Notes: a model not told the origin generated them from the sequence alone. A DNA stretch of 64,000 nucleotides from Gordonia asplenii (GCF_012933505.1 NZ_JABBNB010000001.1:248001-312000), one strand, 5' to 3'; shown: positions 51,005-60,838, numbered from the stretch's first letter. Program-made: numbers and translations.

Positions 51005-52528
51005 TCAGCCGTTGCGGGCCGCACGGTATTCGACGACGGCCGCGAGCAGCGGTTCGGGATCGATCGCGCGTTTGAGGATCTTGCCCGACGGCCCCTTGGG
51101 AAGAGCGTCGACGAAGTGCACCGCACGGGGAAGTTTGTACGACGCCAGGCGATCGTTGGCCCAGTCGCGCACCGCGGCGGCGTCGAGAGTGACTCCCGGC
51201 GTCGTCGCGATGACCGCGGCGATCTCCTCGCCGTAGTGCTCGTCGGGTACGCCGACCACCGCCACCTCGACTATGTCGGGGTGTTCGTAGAGTGCGTTCT
51301 CCACCTCGCTCGGGTACACGTTGTACCCGCCGCGGATGATCAGCTCCTTGGCGCGGTCGACGATGCGCAGGTTGCCCGCCTCGTCGAATTCCCCGATGTC
51401 GCCGGTCGACAGCCATCCGTCGGCGTCGATCGTCTCGGCCGTCGCGTCGGGACGATTCCAGTAGCCGCGCATCACGATCGGCCCGCGGATGAATACTTCG
51501 CCGCGCTCGCCGGTCGGCACGGGTTGACCGTCGGAGCCGCGGACCTCGACGTCGACCTCCGGTACCGCCGGACCGACGGTGCCGATCGGCGACGGCGTGC
51601 CCGGCCGGGAGAACGTGCCGAGCGCGGCGGTCTCGGTGAGGCCGTAGCCCTCGGAGATGTCGCAGCCGAAGCGGCGCTTGAACGCGTTGCTGACTTCCAG
51701 CGGCAGAGAGGCGCCGCCGGACACGGCGAGGCGGAGATGGTTGAACGCATCGGCGGGAGTGTCGTCCGGCGCGTGCAGCATGGCGTTCCACATCGTCGGG
51801 ACACCGCAGACGATGGTCAGCTGATCCTTCACGATGAGGTCGATCATCGACGTCGGGGTGAACATCGGCAGCAGCGATACCGTGGCTCCGGAGTGCAGCC
51901 CGGACAGCATGACCGCGGCCTGCCCGAAGACGTGGAACAGCGGGAGCCCGGTACCCACCCGGTCGTCGGCGGTCGACTGCGACAATTGCCCCGAGATACG
52001 TGCTGCCGCAGTCAGATTCCCGGTGGTCAGCTCGGCGCCCTTGGGCCGCCCGGTGGTGCCGGAGGTGTAGAGGAGCATGGCGATGTCGGCGTCGTCGAAG
52101 TCGTGTACGTCGGTGATCGCGTCCGCGTCGGCAGTCGCCCCCGCTGACAGCGTGAGGAAGTCGATGCCCTTCTCCGAAGCGGCGGTCCGCGCGGCGGACG
52201 CCAGGCTCTCCCACGCGATCGCCAGGCGGCAACCGGCGTCGTCGATGAAATACGACAGTTCGGCGGGCGTGCACAGCGGATTGACCGGTACGACGATGGC
52301 GCCCGCGGCGTGGATACCGAGGTACCCGACCACGAACTCGGGCAGCGTCGGACCGATGAACAGGATGCGATCTCCCGGCGCGACGCCGCGCGCGGCCAGC
52401 ATGCCCGCATAGGCTTTCACCTCGCCGACGAGTTGCGCGTAGGTCAGTGATCCCGCGGGCCCGCGCAGGGCCTCGTGGTCGGGAGTGGTTTCGGCGTGTG
52501 TGATGATCGGCGCGACCAGGCTGGTCAT
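51005..52528 (-). CDS. Long-chain acyl-CoA synthetase (FadD-like)
   Basis: A 507-residue AMP-dependent synthetase. Motifs: LLYTSGTTGRPKGAEL, EGYGLTETAALGTFS, DGWLSTGDIGEFDE and PKGPSGKILKRA with the catalytic Lys. ATG 52528 has an excellent GGAGGAAA site; an in-frame upstream ATG is much weaker. It sits just before the wax ester synthase gene in the same direction, so it probably activates fatty acids for storage-lipid synthesis. A TTGACA sequence and a small dyad lie 80-120 bp upstream. Confidence 0.88.
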   Translation of the reverse strand: MTSLVAPIITHAETTPDHEALRGPAGSLTYAQLVGEVKAYAGMLAARGVAPGDRILFIGPTLPEFVVGYLGIHAAGAIVVPVNPLCTPAELSYFIDDAGCRLAIAWESLASAARTAASEKGIDFLTLSAGATADADAITDVHDFDDADIAMLLYTSGTTGRPKGAELTTGNLTAAARISGQLSQSTADDRVGTGLPLFHVFGQAAVMLSGLHSGATVSLLPMFTPTSMIDLIVKDQLTIVCGVPTMWNAMLHAPDDTPADAFNHLRLAVSGGASLPLEVSNAFKRRFGCDISEGYGLTETAALGTFSRPGTPSPIGTVGPAVPEVDVEVRGSDGQPVPTGERGEVFIRGPIVMRGYWNRPDATAETIDADGWLSTGDIGEFDEAGNLRIVDRAKELIIRGGYNVYPSEVENALYEHPDIVEVAVVGVPDEHYGEEIAAVIATTPGVTLDAAAVRDWANDRLASYKLPRAVHFVDALPKGPSGKILKRAIDPEPLLAAVVEYRAARNG

Positions 52529-52606
52529 GGTCGTTTCCTCCCTGTGCGGTGGCGATGTCGACACCGGGCGCAACGGGAGACTCGCCTTTGCGGAGAAGGC
52601 GTGATT

Positions 52607-52624
52607 CATGCTGTTCAGAGCATG
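52607..52624. promoter_or_regulatory. Inverted repeat in the fadD-wax synthase promoter
   Basis: CATGCT and AGCATG are perfect 6-base arms around GTTCAG. On the minus strand TTGACA (52649-52644) could be a -35, which would place the dyad across the -10/start region. An operator is possible. Confidence 0.4.
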
Positions 52625-52706
52625 TGCTCCGAGGTGAACCTGATGTCAACTTAAACGTAGCAGGGCGTGTTGCGGCTCACAGTCGAATGGTGGGGACCGG
52701 TTCGGT

Positions 52707-53459
52707 TCAGCTCTTATGCGGGTCCAGATAGATGGCGTGGGTGGCGATGTCGCCGAGATCAAGGGTCGTGCCGCCGCTGACTTCGATGCTCGTCGTGCCG
52801 GCGAACGGTCGCTTCTCGACGACGGTCAGCACACAGTCGAGCGCCACGCCGACCTCGTCGAAATAGCGCAGCATGTCGGGGTCGGTGTCGGAGATGCGGG
52901 CGACGGTGCCCGAGTCGCCGACCGACAGGTCGGCCAGCCGCGTCGCCGACGGCAGGGCCATCGACCCGTCGAGCGCCGGGATGGGATCGCCGTGCGGATC
53001 GCGTTCGGGGTGGCCGAGCTTCGAGTCGATACGCGCCATCAGGCGGTCGGAGACCGCATGCTCGAGGATCTCGGCCTCGTCGTGCACTTCGTCCCAGCCG
53101 TAGCCGAGTTCGGAGACGAGGAATGTCTCCAGCAGTCGATGCCGCCGGACCATCCCGATGGCCGCGGCGTGCCCAGCGTCGGTGAGGCTGATCGCGCCGT
53201 ATTTCTCGTGCGAGACAAGTCCCTGATCAGCGAGCTTGCGGATCGATTCGGACGCGGTCGACGCTGAGACGCCGAGCTTCTCGGCGAGCATCTTGGTAGT
53301 GACCTTGACCTCGGCCCACTCCTGCGACGTCCAGATCACTTTCAGATAGTCCTGGGTGACCGACGTCAGCGCCTCGACCGAGGCCACCGGAAGGGTGGTG
53401 GCGCTCGCGGCGGAGTCGTCGGGGGTGCGTCGCGACGTCGAGCCGGAGCGGTTAGGCAT
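52707..53459 (-). CDS. sirR: DtxR/MntR-family metal-dependent repressor SirR
   Basis: A 250-residue regulator of the DtxR/MntR family. The N-terminal winged helix has VTQDYLKVIW, KLGVSASTASESIRKL and LVSHEKYGAISLT. The dimerisation domain carries the metal ligands in VRRHRLLETFL and DEAEILEHAVSDRL. The C-terminal FeoA-like SH3 domain follows (SVGDSGTVARI). It corresponds to M. tuberculosis Rv2788, thought to sense manganese or iron. The start at ATG 53459 follows a Ser/Thr-rich N-terminus. It is divergent from ribF. Confidence 0.88.
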   Translation of the reverse strand: MPNRSGSTSRRTPDDSAASATTLPVASVEALTSVTQDYLKVIWTSQEWAEVKVTTKMLAEKLGVSASTASESIRKLADQGLVSHEKYGAISLTDAGHAAAIGMVRRHRLLETFLVSELGYGWDEVHDEAEILEHAVSDRLMARIDSKLGHPERDPHGDPIPALDGSMALPSATRLADLSVGDSGTVARISDTDPDMLRYFDEVGVALDCVLTVVEKRPFAGTTSIEVSGGTTLDLGDIATHAIYLDPHKS

Positions 53460-53577
53460 GGATAACAGTCTAGAGGTGTGGGTCGGTGATGTCGTCCCGA
53501 CACCCGTCTGCGCGGTGAGTCCGGCAACAGTCTCCTCGCGCGGCGGTGGCGAGTGCGGTGCCTGTAAGGTGTGACTC

Positions 53578-54537
53578 GTGTTGCGTTGGCGAGGGCTCGA
53601 CGACATTCCCGCGGACTGGGGCAGATGTGTGGTCACCATCGGAGTTTTCGATGGCGTTCACCGCGGCCATGCTCAGCTGATCCACGCGGCGACCGCCGCG
53701 GCCAAGGAGCGCGGTATGCCGTCGGTATTGATGACATTCGATCCGCATCCGGCCGAGGTGGTGCGGCCTGGTACCCACCCGCCGCAGCTGACCACGCTGA
53801 CCCGGCGCGCCGAACTCGCCGAGGAGATGGGCATCGACGTCTTCTGCGTCATGCCGTTCACGCCGGTGCTAGCGGCGCAGGCGCCGAAGGACTTCGTGCA
53901 CGAGGTGCTCGTCGAACGACTCCACGCCGCCGAGGTCGTCGTCGGCGACAACTTCACCTACGGCCGCAAGGCCGCCGGAACCGTCGACAAACTTCGCGAG
54001 TCGGGAACCCGATTCGGCTTTGAGGTGCAAGGGATTTCGCTGTTCGGCGAGCATGCGGTGACCTTCTCGTCGACCTACATTCGCTCCTGCGTCGCCGCGG
54101 GCGACGTCGAATCGGCTGCCGAGGCGCTCGGCCGACCGCACCGCGTCGAGGGGGTCGTCGTGCGCGGCGACGGTCGTGGACGCCAATTGGGTTATCCCAC
54201 AGCCAATGTCGCGCCGCCGATGCATTCGGCGATCCCCGCCGACGGCGTCTATGCGGCCTGGTTCACCGTGCTCGGCGCGGGACCCGTTGTGGGACAGGTG
54301 GAACCGGGCGCGCGGTATGAGGCGGCGGTGTCGGTCGGCACCAATCCGACCTTCTCGGGCCGCACCCGCACCGTCGAGGCGTTCGTCCTCGACGCCAGCG
54401 CCGACCTCTACGGCCAGCACGTCGCCGTCGACTTCGTCGCCCACATCCGCCCGATGGTGTCCTTCGACAGCGTCGACGACCTGCTGGTCGAGATCGGCAA
54501 CGACGTCGAGAAGACGCGCACGCTACTCGCCGAGTAG
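53578..54537 (+). CDS. ribF: Bifunctional riboflavin kinase/FAD synthetase RibF
   Basis: A 319-residue enzyme that makes FMN and FAD. The N-terminal nucleotidyltransferase domain has VTIGVFDGVHRGH and SSTYIRSCVAAGD; the C-terminal kinase domain has GRGRQLGYPTANV and VSVGTNPTF. The GTG start at 53578 matches the family. It supplies flavin for the desaturase-adjacent, SfnB-like and amine-oxidase-like proteins in the window in a general sense. Followed by a dispersed repeat. Confidence 0.94.
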   Translation: MLRWRGLDDIPADWGRCVVTIGVFDGVHRGHAQLIHAATAAAKERGMPSVLMTFDPHPAEVVRPGTHPPQLTTLTRRAELAEEMGIDVFCVMPFTPVLAAQAPKDFVHEVLVERLHAAEVVVGDNFTYGRKAAGTVDKLRESGTRFGFEVQGISLFGEHAVTFSSTYIRSCVAAGDVESAAEALGRPHRVEGVVVRGDGRGRQLGYPTANVAPPMHSAIPADGVYAAWFTVLGAGPVVGQVEPGARYEAAVSVGTNPTFSGRTRTVEAFVLDASADLYGQHVAVDFVAHIRPMVSFDSVDDLLVEIGNDVEKTRTLLAE

Positions 54538-54568
54538 GTCTGTGGGCGTTCGCCGTTCGCGCCGGAAG

Positions 54569-54790
54569 CTGGTTGAGCCGCGGCCACGGCGCCCTTTCCG
54601 CTGGTTGAGCCGCGGCCACGGCGCCCCTTTCCGCTGGTTGAGCCGGGCCCGACGAGCGCAGCGAGACGCGCCCGTGTCGAAACCACGGCGAGACGAGTTG
54701 CCAACTGCCGCAAGGTGTGTGGTGCGCTGACGGCGTCGGCGTGGGTGGTTTCGACACGGGCCTTCGCTAGCGCTTCGGCCCGGCTCAACC
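54569..54790. repeat. Dispersed nested inverted-repeat element, copy 3, with tandemly repeated left arm
   Basis: Outer arms GGTTGAGCCGGGCC (54636-54649) and GGCCCGGCTCAACC (54777-54790) and inner arms GTGTCGAAACCAC (54674-54686) and GTGGTTTCGACAC (54745-54757) are perfect. Upstream, a 32-33-bp unit starting CTGGTTGAGCCGCGG occurs at 54569 and again at 54601, so the left arm is present three times. It fills the gap between convergent ribF and the DUF2786 gene. Confidence 0.9.
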
Positions 54791-54817
54791 GGCGGAAGGG
54801 ACTTCGGTCCGCCGCCG

Positions 54818-56215
54818 CTAGCTCGCGTCCTCTTCGATGGCGTCGCGGCCGCCGGTGAGGTCAGCGGTGTCGGCGGCCTGCCGCCCCGCGTACCAGCCGA
54901 GATCGTTGGTGACCGATGAGCGCACCGAGCGCACATTCGGGAATTGGCGGTCGAACACGTCGGCTATCGCTTCGGCGCGTTCGGCCAGCACCGGCACCAA
55001 CTCCTTGCCGTACTTGGACGACGCCGCGGCCGCCGCGCGCTCGCGTGCCTCGGCGAGGCGTTCGGAGATCCGATGGGCGTAGGAGATCAAGAAGGAGCGC
55101 CGAAAACTCGGGGTACGCGTCTCGCGGTCCACGCCGACCTCGTGCAGCGCGCGGGTCGACTGGACGAGCAACGAGGTGAACAGCAGTTCGCACAGGTTGA
55201 GGTCGATCGGCATGCCGACCACCGATGCCAGGCCGACTTCCTTGTGCCACAGCGTCTTTACGCCGTTGTTGATCCCGACTGCGTTGAGCAGTGACAGTTT
55301 GGCGTCGGGGTAGGGGGTGGTCAGCAGGATGCGGCGGGTCACCACTTTCGAGCGCGGATCGTCCGACCCGTCGGCGTCGAGCATCGCCGAGTCGATGGTG
55401 TACTGCGTCATCAGGTCCTGTGCCTTCGCCGAGAGCGTCTCGGCTTCCTCGGGGAAGTCGGAGGCCTCGGCTTTGGCGAGCAAGCCGCGAATGCGATTGA
55501 GAATCTTGGTGTCCGCGGTCCGAGTCGCGGCCGGGTGCGGCGTCGCCCTGCGGCTGGGTCGGGTACCCCATTTCGACGGTACGGTCAGCAGGGCGTCGAG
55601 CGTGACGAGGTTTGAGAGCCAACTGAACACCCGCGCGACCGGCTCCCAGCAGTCGAACGGTACGAGGTACTCGGTGGTCATCCAGTGGCGCACCGCCTCG
55701 ACACCGCGCGGGGCGTCGGCGTCGAGGTGCAAGTCGGTGAGCTGGTCGATCCAAGCCTCGGGGGCATGGGCGTAGGCGGAATGCGCCACCGCGTGCGAGC
55801 CGATCGCGAAGATCACGAGTCGCTGCTCGATGGTGCCCAGATCGCGCGCTGCGACATGCATCAGTTCGGCCGGCTGCCAACCGTTTTCGAAGGCGATGCG
55901 AGTACTGCTGTCGACGCGTTGACCGAGTGCCGATTCCAGATCGGTCCACTCGAGGAACGCGCTGTGGTCGGCGACTTCGGTGACCGCGCCGCGGAAACGC
56001 TTGGCGTCCTTACTCGGTCCGAATCCGAAGATGACGGCGTCGGTCAGGGCGCGGTTGAACTGTGCGGCATGGTCCACGGCATCGAAGCTAGGCGGGGCGT
56101 CTGACCGGCTGCGCCGAGCGTCGAATCCCCACGTCGAGGAACCCGACTGGCTGGAATCGCCCCTGGCCTGCTTCTTCTTGCGGGCGTCGCGGCGGTGTTT
56201 GCTGTTGCGGCTCAC
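54818..56215 (-). CDS. DUF2786 protein
   Basis: A 465-residue hydrophilic protein. The central segment TKILNRIRGLLAKAEASDFPEEAETLSAKA is the DUF2786 motif region, here between about residues 230 and 270. The N-terminus is very basic (SRNSKHRRDARKKKQ). The biochemical role of the family is not known. GTG 56215 has GGGAGGAC upstream. It is divergent from rpsO across 206 bp and convergent with ribF. Confidence 0.78.
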   Translation of the reverse strand: MSRNSKHRRDARKKKQARGDSSQSGSSTWGFDARRSRSDAPPSFDAVDHAAQFNRALTDAVIFGFGPSKDAKRFRGAVTEVADHSAFLEWTDLESALGQRVDSSTRIAFENGWQPAELMHVAARDLGTIEQRLVIFAIGSHAVAHSAYAHAPEAWIDQLTDLHLDADAPRGVEAVRHWMTTEYLVPFDCWEPVARVFSWLSNLVTLDALLTVPSKWGTRPSRRATPHPAATRTADTKILNRIRGLLAKAEASDFPEEAETLSAKAQDLMTQYTIDSAMLDADGSDDPRSKVVTRRILLTTPYPDAKLSLLNAVGINNGVKTLWHKEVGLASVVGMPIDLNLCELLFTSLLVQSTRALHEVGVDRETRTPSFRRSFLISYAHRISERLAEARERAAAAASSKYGKELVPVLAERAEAIADVFDRQFPNVRSVRSSVTNDLGWYAGRQAADTADLTGGRDAIEEDAS

Positions 56216-56421
56216 GGTGTCCTCCCAGGGTCGGCGTCGAGTAACGGTACGTCGTAGCTGTGACAACTCCTCCGGTGAGGCCTGTCGTCGCGGTGCCGAC
56301 CTGTGGACAACTGGATTTGGGTGGCTCCGGTGTGCACTGGTAGTGTCCCTTGACGGTGTTGCTGCAGTCCGCGGCGGCGCACCGGGTGATTGGACGCGGA
56401 ACTGAAACAAGGAGCACGAGC

Positions 56422-56691
56422 ATGTCGTTGACTGCTGCGCAGAAGAAGGAAATCCTCACCGAGTACGGTCTGCACGAGACCGACACCGGGTCGCCGGAAG
56501 CTCAGGTCGCACTGCTGACCAAGCGCATCACCGATCTCACCGAGCACCTCAAGAAGCACAAGCACGACCACCACAGCCGTCGTGGCCTGCTGCTGCTCGT
56601 CGGCCGTCGTCGTCGTCTGCTGAAGTACGTCGCCAGCGTCGACATCGAGCGGTACCGCTCGCTGATCGAGCGTCTGGGCCTGCGTCGCTGA
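56422..56691 (+). CDS. rpsO: 30S ribosomal protein S15
   Basis: An 89-residue S15, the exact usual length, which binds the central domain of 16S rRNA. It begins [19 protein letters not shown], has [15 protein letters not shown] and [23 protein letters not shown] 56422 is preceded by AAGGAG. A strong hairpin follows the stop codon. Confidence 0.97.
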   Translation: MSLTAAQKKEILTEYGLHETDTGSPEAQVALLTKRITDLTEHLKKHKHDHHSRRGLLLLVGRRRRLLKYVASVDIERYRSLIERLGLRR

Positions 56692-56706
56692 GACACTAGA
56701 TCATTC

Positions 56707-56742
56707 ACACGGCCGCGTCACCGCTTGGTGGCGCGGCCGTGT
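56707..56742 (+). terminator. Terminator hairpin after rpsO
   Basis: ACACGGCCGCGTCACC and GGTGGCGCGGCCGTGT pair over 16 positions with one mismatch around a GCTT loop, 15 bp after the stop codon. Followed by TGTGTCTG, not a pure T-run. Confidence 0.85.
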
Positions 56743-56792
56743 TGTGTCTGTGGGGCTTGATTTAGTTTCCTCAAAGGGAAATAATTGCCACT

Positions 56793-57257
56793 ATGGATGA
56801 CAATGTATTCACCTCGGCGGTGTTCTATCGCGACCAGAAGGCGGCGCTCGCCTGGCTGAGTGAGGCATTCGGCTTCGAGACGACCATGGCGATCGAGGGA
56901 CCGCCCGACTCTCCGGAGATGTCGCACTATGAGATGGCCGCACCGTCGGGCGGCCGGATCATGATCGGCGGACAGTGGGCCGACTGGACGCGCAGCCCCG
57001 CCGGGCTCGACGGCGCGAACACCCAGTCCGTGCACGTGATGCTCGCCTCGGGCCTCGACGCGCATTGCGAGCGCGCACGTGCGGCCGGAGCCGTGATCGC
57101 GGCCGAGCCGGCCGAGCAGTTCTACGGCGACCGCATCTACCGGGCCATCGATCCGGAGGGGCACTGCTGGACCTTCGCGCAGCACGTCCGCGATGTCACC
57201 CGCGCCGAAGCCGAGGCCGCGATCGGGCAACCCATCACGTCATCGACGTGGGAGTGA
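56793..57257 (+). CDS. VOC-fold (glyoxalase/bleomycin-resistance-like) protein
   Basis: A 154-residue vicinal oxygen chelate protein of the PhnB/COG2764 type: VFYRDQKAALAWLSEAFGFET in the first half and YGDRIYRAIDPEGHCWTFAQH at the end. It is the first gene of a three-gene unit with an ArsR regulator and an SRPBCC protein, each overlapping the next. An inverted repeat, TTTCC-GGAAA, lies 12 bp ahead of ATG 56793 and could be the operator. Substrate unknown. Confidence 0.82.
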   Translation: MDDNVFTSAVFYRDQKAALAWLSEAFGFETTMAIEGPPDSPEMSHYEMAAPSGGRIMIGGQWADWTRSPAGLDGANTQSVHVMLASGLDAHCERARAAGAVIAAEPAEQFYGDRIYRAIDPEGHCWTFAQHVRDVTRAEAEAAIGQPITSSTWE

Positions 57258-57580
57258 GCGACGTCGACGCCACCATCGCGGCCCTCGCCGATCCCGTTCG
57301 GCGGCGGGTAGTCGAACTCCTCGCGCAGCAGCCGATGCGGCCGAGTGAGTTGGCGCAGGCCGTGGGCGCGAGCACGTCGTCGTTGAGTAAGCACCTGCGT
57401 GTGCTGCGGCAGCGGGGGATCGTCGAAGAGACTCATCCGGAGTTCGACGCGCGCGTACGGATCTACACGCTGCGGTCGGCACCCATGGCCGAGCTGCGCT
57501 CCTGGCTGGAGACGGCCGAGCGTGGCTGGTCGGCGCAGCTGTCGTCGTTCGCCGACTTCGTGGAGAAGGCCGATGACTGA
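57254..57580 (+). CDS. ArsR/SmtB-family transcriptional regulator
   Basis: A 108-residue winged-helix regulator. The core is IAALADPVRRRVVELLAQQ followed by ELAQAVGASTSSLSKHLRVL and the wing. It lacks Cys residues, so it does not use the classic CxC metal site. The GTG at 57254 overlaps the VOC gene by four bases (GTG 57248 is an alternative). It probably controls its own operon. This group is often encoded with SRPBCC proteins, as here. Confidence 0.87.
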   Translation: MSDVDATIAALADPVRRRVVELLAQQPMRPSELAQAVGASTSSLSKHLRVLRQRGIVEETHPEFDARVRIYTLRSAPMAELRSWLETAERGWSAQLSSFADFVEKADD

Positions 57581-58058
57581 CGGTTCGCGGGTGCTGGTCG
57601 CGCTACGCGTGGCGGCCACCGCCGAGCGTGCCTTCACGGCGTTCACCGAACATATCGCGCGCTGGTGGCAACCCAACCTGATCTTCCAGTTCACCCCGGG
57701 CCGCACCGGCGTGCTGGCCTTCGAGCCGCTCGGGCCGGGCGGGCGGCTCGTCGAACACTACGACGACGGCACGCAGTTCGTGATCGGGCAGATCAGTGTG
57801 TGGGAACCGCCGTCGAGGCTCGTCGTCGGGTGGCGCCAGGCAGGTTTTCCGCCCGACGCCGACACCGAGTTGCACGTCCGTTTCGAACAGTTCGACGCCG
57901 AGCCCGTACAGACCCGAGTCACCGTCGAGCACTACGGCTGGGATCGCATTCCAGCGGAAAACGTTGTGCGCCATGGTTTTCCGTTGTCAGTGTTCGCGCT
58001 GCGATTCGCCGAGTGGTGGAAAGCCCAGCTCAAGCGGTTGGGGGAGTCGTTGGATTAG
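57573..58058 (+). CDS. SRPBCC (AHSA1-like) protein
   Basis: A 161-residue START-like fold protein of the AHSA1/DUF3074 kind: RVAATAERAFTAFTEHIARWW at the start and FALRFAEWWKAQLKRL at the end. Such proteins bind hydrophobic ligands in a cavity. ATG 57573 overlaps the ArsR gene by 8 bases, so VOC, ArsR and SRPBCC form one tightly coupled unit. Ligand unknown. Confidence 0.83.
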   Translation: MTDGSRVLVALRVAATAERAFTAFTEHIARWWQPNLIFQFTPGRTGVLAFEPLGPGGRLVEHYDDGTQFVIGQISVWEPPSRLVVGWRQAGFPPDADTELHVRFEQFDAEPVQTRVTVEHYGWDRIPAENVVRHGFPLSVFALRFAEWWKAQLKRLGESLD

Positions 58059-58525
58059 ACGCCGACGCGGCGTCCGGCGCTGCCGGTCCGTCTGGATCGA
58101 TCCCGGTCGGGTGACTCCTCGCGTCGACGTGCGCCGTGTGTCCGTCGATTCGTTCGATCGGCTAAGCGTAATCTCGGCGGCACTCGACGGAATACGGTCA
58201 CTGCCCACGTCAAGTGATAAACTCGCTGCGGAACATCGCCAGTTGCAGATGTCAACGGATGAAGTCGGTGGGTTCGAGTCAGATCGGTCCTCGGTAGTGG
58301 CTGCCGGAGCCAAGTGGGTTCCGGCCGCTTCGATCGAAGGCCGTCTGCAACGCAAGCCCGGATGGACGGGCATGCACGCCGACTCTCTGTGCGACCTCTC
58401 GCATTCTCGTTATGTCTCCCGACGCTTTGGCGTACCCGAACACGGGTGGCCCGGCGTCGAATTCGTGAAAACATCCGGCGCGCCGACGAGCGGCCCGCCG
58501 CACTGAAAGGGAAACCCCTCAACAT
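58059..58525 (+). promoter_or_regulatory. 467-bp leader region of gpsI
   Basis: No convincing gene lies here. A possible -10 sequence (GATAAACT) is near 58216-58223, about 300 bp before the gpsI start, so a long leader RNA is possible. PNPase leaders are self-regulated in other bacteria, but I see no clear RNase III-type hairpin. Confidence 0.35.
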
Positions 58526-60838
58526 ATGACTACTGAAGTCAACCCCGACGTCGACTACGACGACGACGTCACCGAAGCCACCGCGGTCATCGACAACGGC
58601 AGCTTCGGCACCCGCACCATCCGTTTCGAGACCGGTCGCCTCGCCCAGCAGGCCGCCGGTGCCGTCGTCGCCTACCTCGACGAAGAGACCATGATCCTCT
58701 CGACGACGTCGGCGTCGAAGGCGCCGAAGGATCACTTCGACTTCTTCCCGCTCACCGTCGACGTCGAAGAGCGCATGTACGCCGCGGGTCGCATCCCCGG
58801 ATCGTTCTTCCGCCGCGAAGGCCGCCCGTCCACCGACGCGATCCTCACCTGCCGGCTGATCGACCGGCCGCTGCGCCCGTCGTTCGTCGACGGCCTGCGC
58901 AACGAGATCCAGGTCATCGAGACCGTCCTCTCGCTTAACCCCAACGACCTCTACGACGTCGTCGCGATCAACGCGGCGTCGGCGTCGACGCAGATCGCGG
59001 GCCTGCCGTTCTCCGGTCCGGTCGGCGGTGTGCGCGTCGCACTGATCCCGACCGAGGAGAACAAGGCAGGCCAGTGGGTCGCGTTCCCGACGGTCGAGCA
59101 GCTCGAAGGCGCGGTGTTCGACATGGTGGTCGCCGGGCGCATCGTCTCCGGCTCGGGAGCCGACGCCGACGTCGCGATCATGATGGTCGAGGCCGAGGCG
59201 ACCGAGAACGTGCTCGCCCGCATCGCCGAGGGCGCGCAGGCTCCCACCGAGGCGATCGTCGCCGAGGGTCTCGAAGCCGCCAAGCCGTTCATCGCCGCAC
59301 TGTGCGAGGCGCAGAAGGAACTGGCCGCCAAGGCGGCCAAGGAGACCGGCGAGTTCCCGCTGTTCCCGCCCTACGCCGACGACGCCTACGCGGCCGTCGA
59401 GTCCGCGGCGTCGGAGAAGCTCTCGCAGATCCTCACCATCGCGGGCAAGCAGGAACGCGACAACGCGACCGACGAGCTCAAGGGCGAATTGCTCGATCGG
59501 CTCGGCGAGCAGTTCGCCGGTCGTGAGAAGGAGATCGGCGCGGCCTACCGCTCGCTGACCAAGAAACTGGTCCGCAAGCGCATCCTGACCGACCACTTCC
59601 GCATCGACGGTCGCGGCATCACCGACATCCGGTCGCTGTCGGCCGAGGTCGCGGTCATCCCGCGCGCTCATGGTTCGGCGCTGTTCGAGCGCGGCGAGAC
59701 CCAGATCATGGGCGTCACCACACTCGACATGGTCAAGATGGCTCAGCAGGTCGACTCGCTGGGACCCGAGACCTCCAAGCGCTACATGCATCATTACAAC
59801 TTCCCGCCGTACTCGACCGGTGAGACCGGCCGTGTCGGCTCGCCGAAGCGCCGCGAAATCGGCCACGGCGCGCTCGCCGAGCGGGCTCTCGTTCCGGTGC
59901 TGCCCAGCGTCGAAGAGTTCCCGTACGCGATCCGCCAGGTGTCCGAGGCGCTGAGCTCCAACGGTTCGACGTCGATGGGCTCGGTCTGCGCGTCGACCAT
60001 CTCGCTGCTCAACGCCGGTGTGCCGTTGAAGGCCCCGGTCGCCGGCATCGCGATGGGCCTGGTGTCCGACCAGGTGGATGGCGAGACCCGCTACGTCGCG
60101 CTCACCGACATCCTCGGCGCCGAAGACGCCTTCGGCGACATGGACTTCAAGGTCGCCGGCACCAAGGACTTCGTCACCGCGCTGCAGCTCGACACCAAGC
60201 TCGACGGCATCCCCTCGAAGGTCCTCGCCGGCGCGCTGAGCCAGGCCCGCGATGCGCGTCTGACCATTCTCGACGTCATGGCCGAGGCCATCGACGAGCC
60301 CGACGAGATGAGCCCGTTCGCTCCGCGTATCTCCACGGTGAAGATCCCGGTCGACAAGATCGGCGAGCTGATCGGCCCCAAGGGCAAGACGATCAACGGC
60401 ATCACCGACGAGACCGGCGCCAACATCTCGATCGAGGACGACGGCACCGTGTTCATCGGCGCGGCCGACGGCCCGTCGGCGCAGGCCGCGATCGACAAGG
60501 TCAACGCGATCGCCAACCCGCAGCTGCCCAAGGTCGGCGAGCGGTTCCTGGGCACGGTCGTCAAGACCACCGCCTTCGGCGCGTTCGTGTCGCTGCTGCC
60601 GGGTCGCGACGGACTGGTCCACATCTCGAAGTTGGGCCGTGGCAAGCGGATCAACAAGGTCGAAGACGTGGTGAACGTCGGATCCAAGTTGCAGGTCGAG
60701 ATCGCCGATATCGACGAGCGCGGCAAGATCAGCCTCATCCTCGTCGACGAGGCCAAGGCCGACGCGGCGGCGGACGACGCCGACAAGACCGCCGACGTCT
60801 CAGCGGAGGCCAAGGACGAGGCGAAAGCCGACGCCTGA
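58526..60838 (+). CDS. gpsI: Polyribonucleotide nucleotidyltransferase (PNPase, GpsI)
   Basis: A 770-residue PNPase, the phosphorolytic 3'-5' exonuclease of the degradosome, also called guanosine pentaphosphate synthetase in actinobacteria. Two RNase PH-like domains are separated by a helical domain; [21 protein letters not shown] and [18 protein letters not shown] mark them. The C-terminal KH domain ([17 protein letters not shown]) and S1 domain ([16 protein letters not shown]) follow, then an acidic Ala/Asp/Lys tail of about 30 residues. ATG 58526 has AAAGGGA upstream. A strong terminator follows. Confidence 0.96.
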   Translation: MTTEVNPDVDYDDDVTEATAVIDNGSFGTRTIRFETGRLAQQAAGAVVAYLDEETMILSTTSASKAPKDHFDFFPLTVDVEERMYAAGRIPGSFFRREGRPSTDAILTCRLIDRPLRPSFVDGLRNEIQVIETVLSLNPNDLYDVVAINAASASTQIAGLPFSGPVGGVRVALIPTEENKAGQWVAFPTVEQLEGAVFDMVVAGRIVSGSGADADVAIMMVEAEATENVLARIAEGAQAPTEAIVAEGLEAAKPFIAALCEAQKELAAKAAKETGEFPLFPPYADDAYAAVESAASEKLSQILTIAGKQERDNATDELKGELLDRLGEQFAGREKEIGAAYRSLTKKLVRKRILTDHFRIDGRGITDIRSLSAEVAVIPRAHGSALFERGETQIMGVTTLDMVKMAQQVDSLGPETSKRYMHHYNFPPYSTGETGRVGSPKRREIGHGALAERALVPVLPSVEEFPYAIRQVSEALSSNGSTSMGSVCASTISLLNAGVPLKAPVAGIAMGLVSDQVDGETRYVALTDILGAEDAFGDMDFKVAGTKDFVTALQLDTKLDGIPSKVLAGALSQARDARLTILDVMAEAIDEPDEMSPFAPRISTVKIPVDKIGELIGPKGKTINGITDETGANISIEDDGTVFIGAADGPSAQAAIDKVNAIANPQLPKVGERFLGTVVKTTAFGAFVSLLPGRDGLVHISKLGRGKRINKVEDVVNVGSKLQVEIADIDERGKISLILVDEAKADAAADDADKTADVSAEAKDEAKADA

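Noticed and set aside
58279..58503. Small minus-strand frame in the gpsI leader
   Set aside because: No ribosome site, Arg-rich composition typical of shadow frames, no family.
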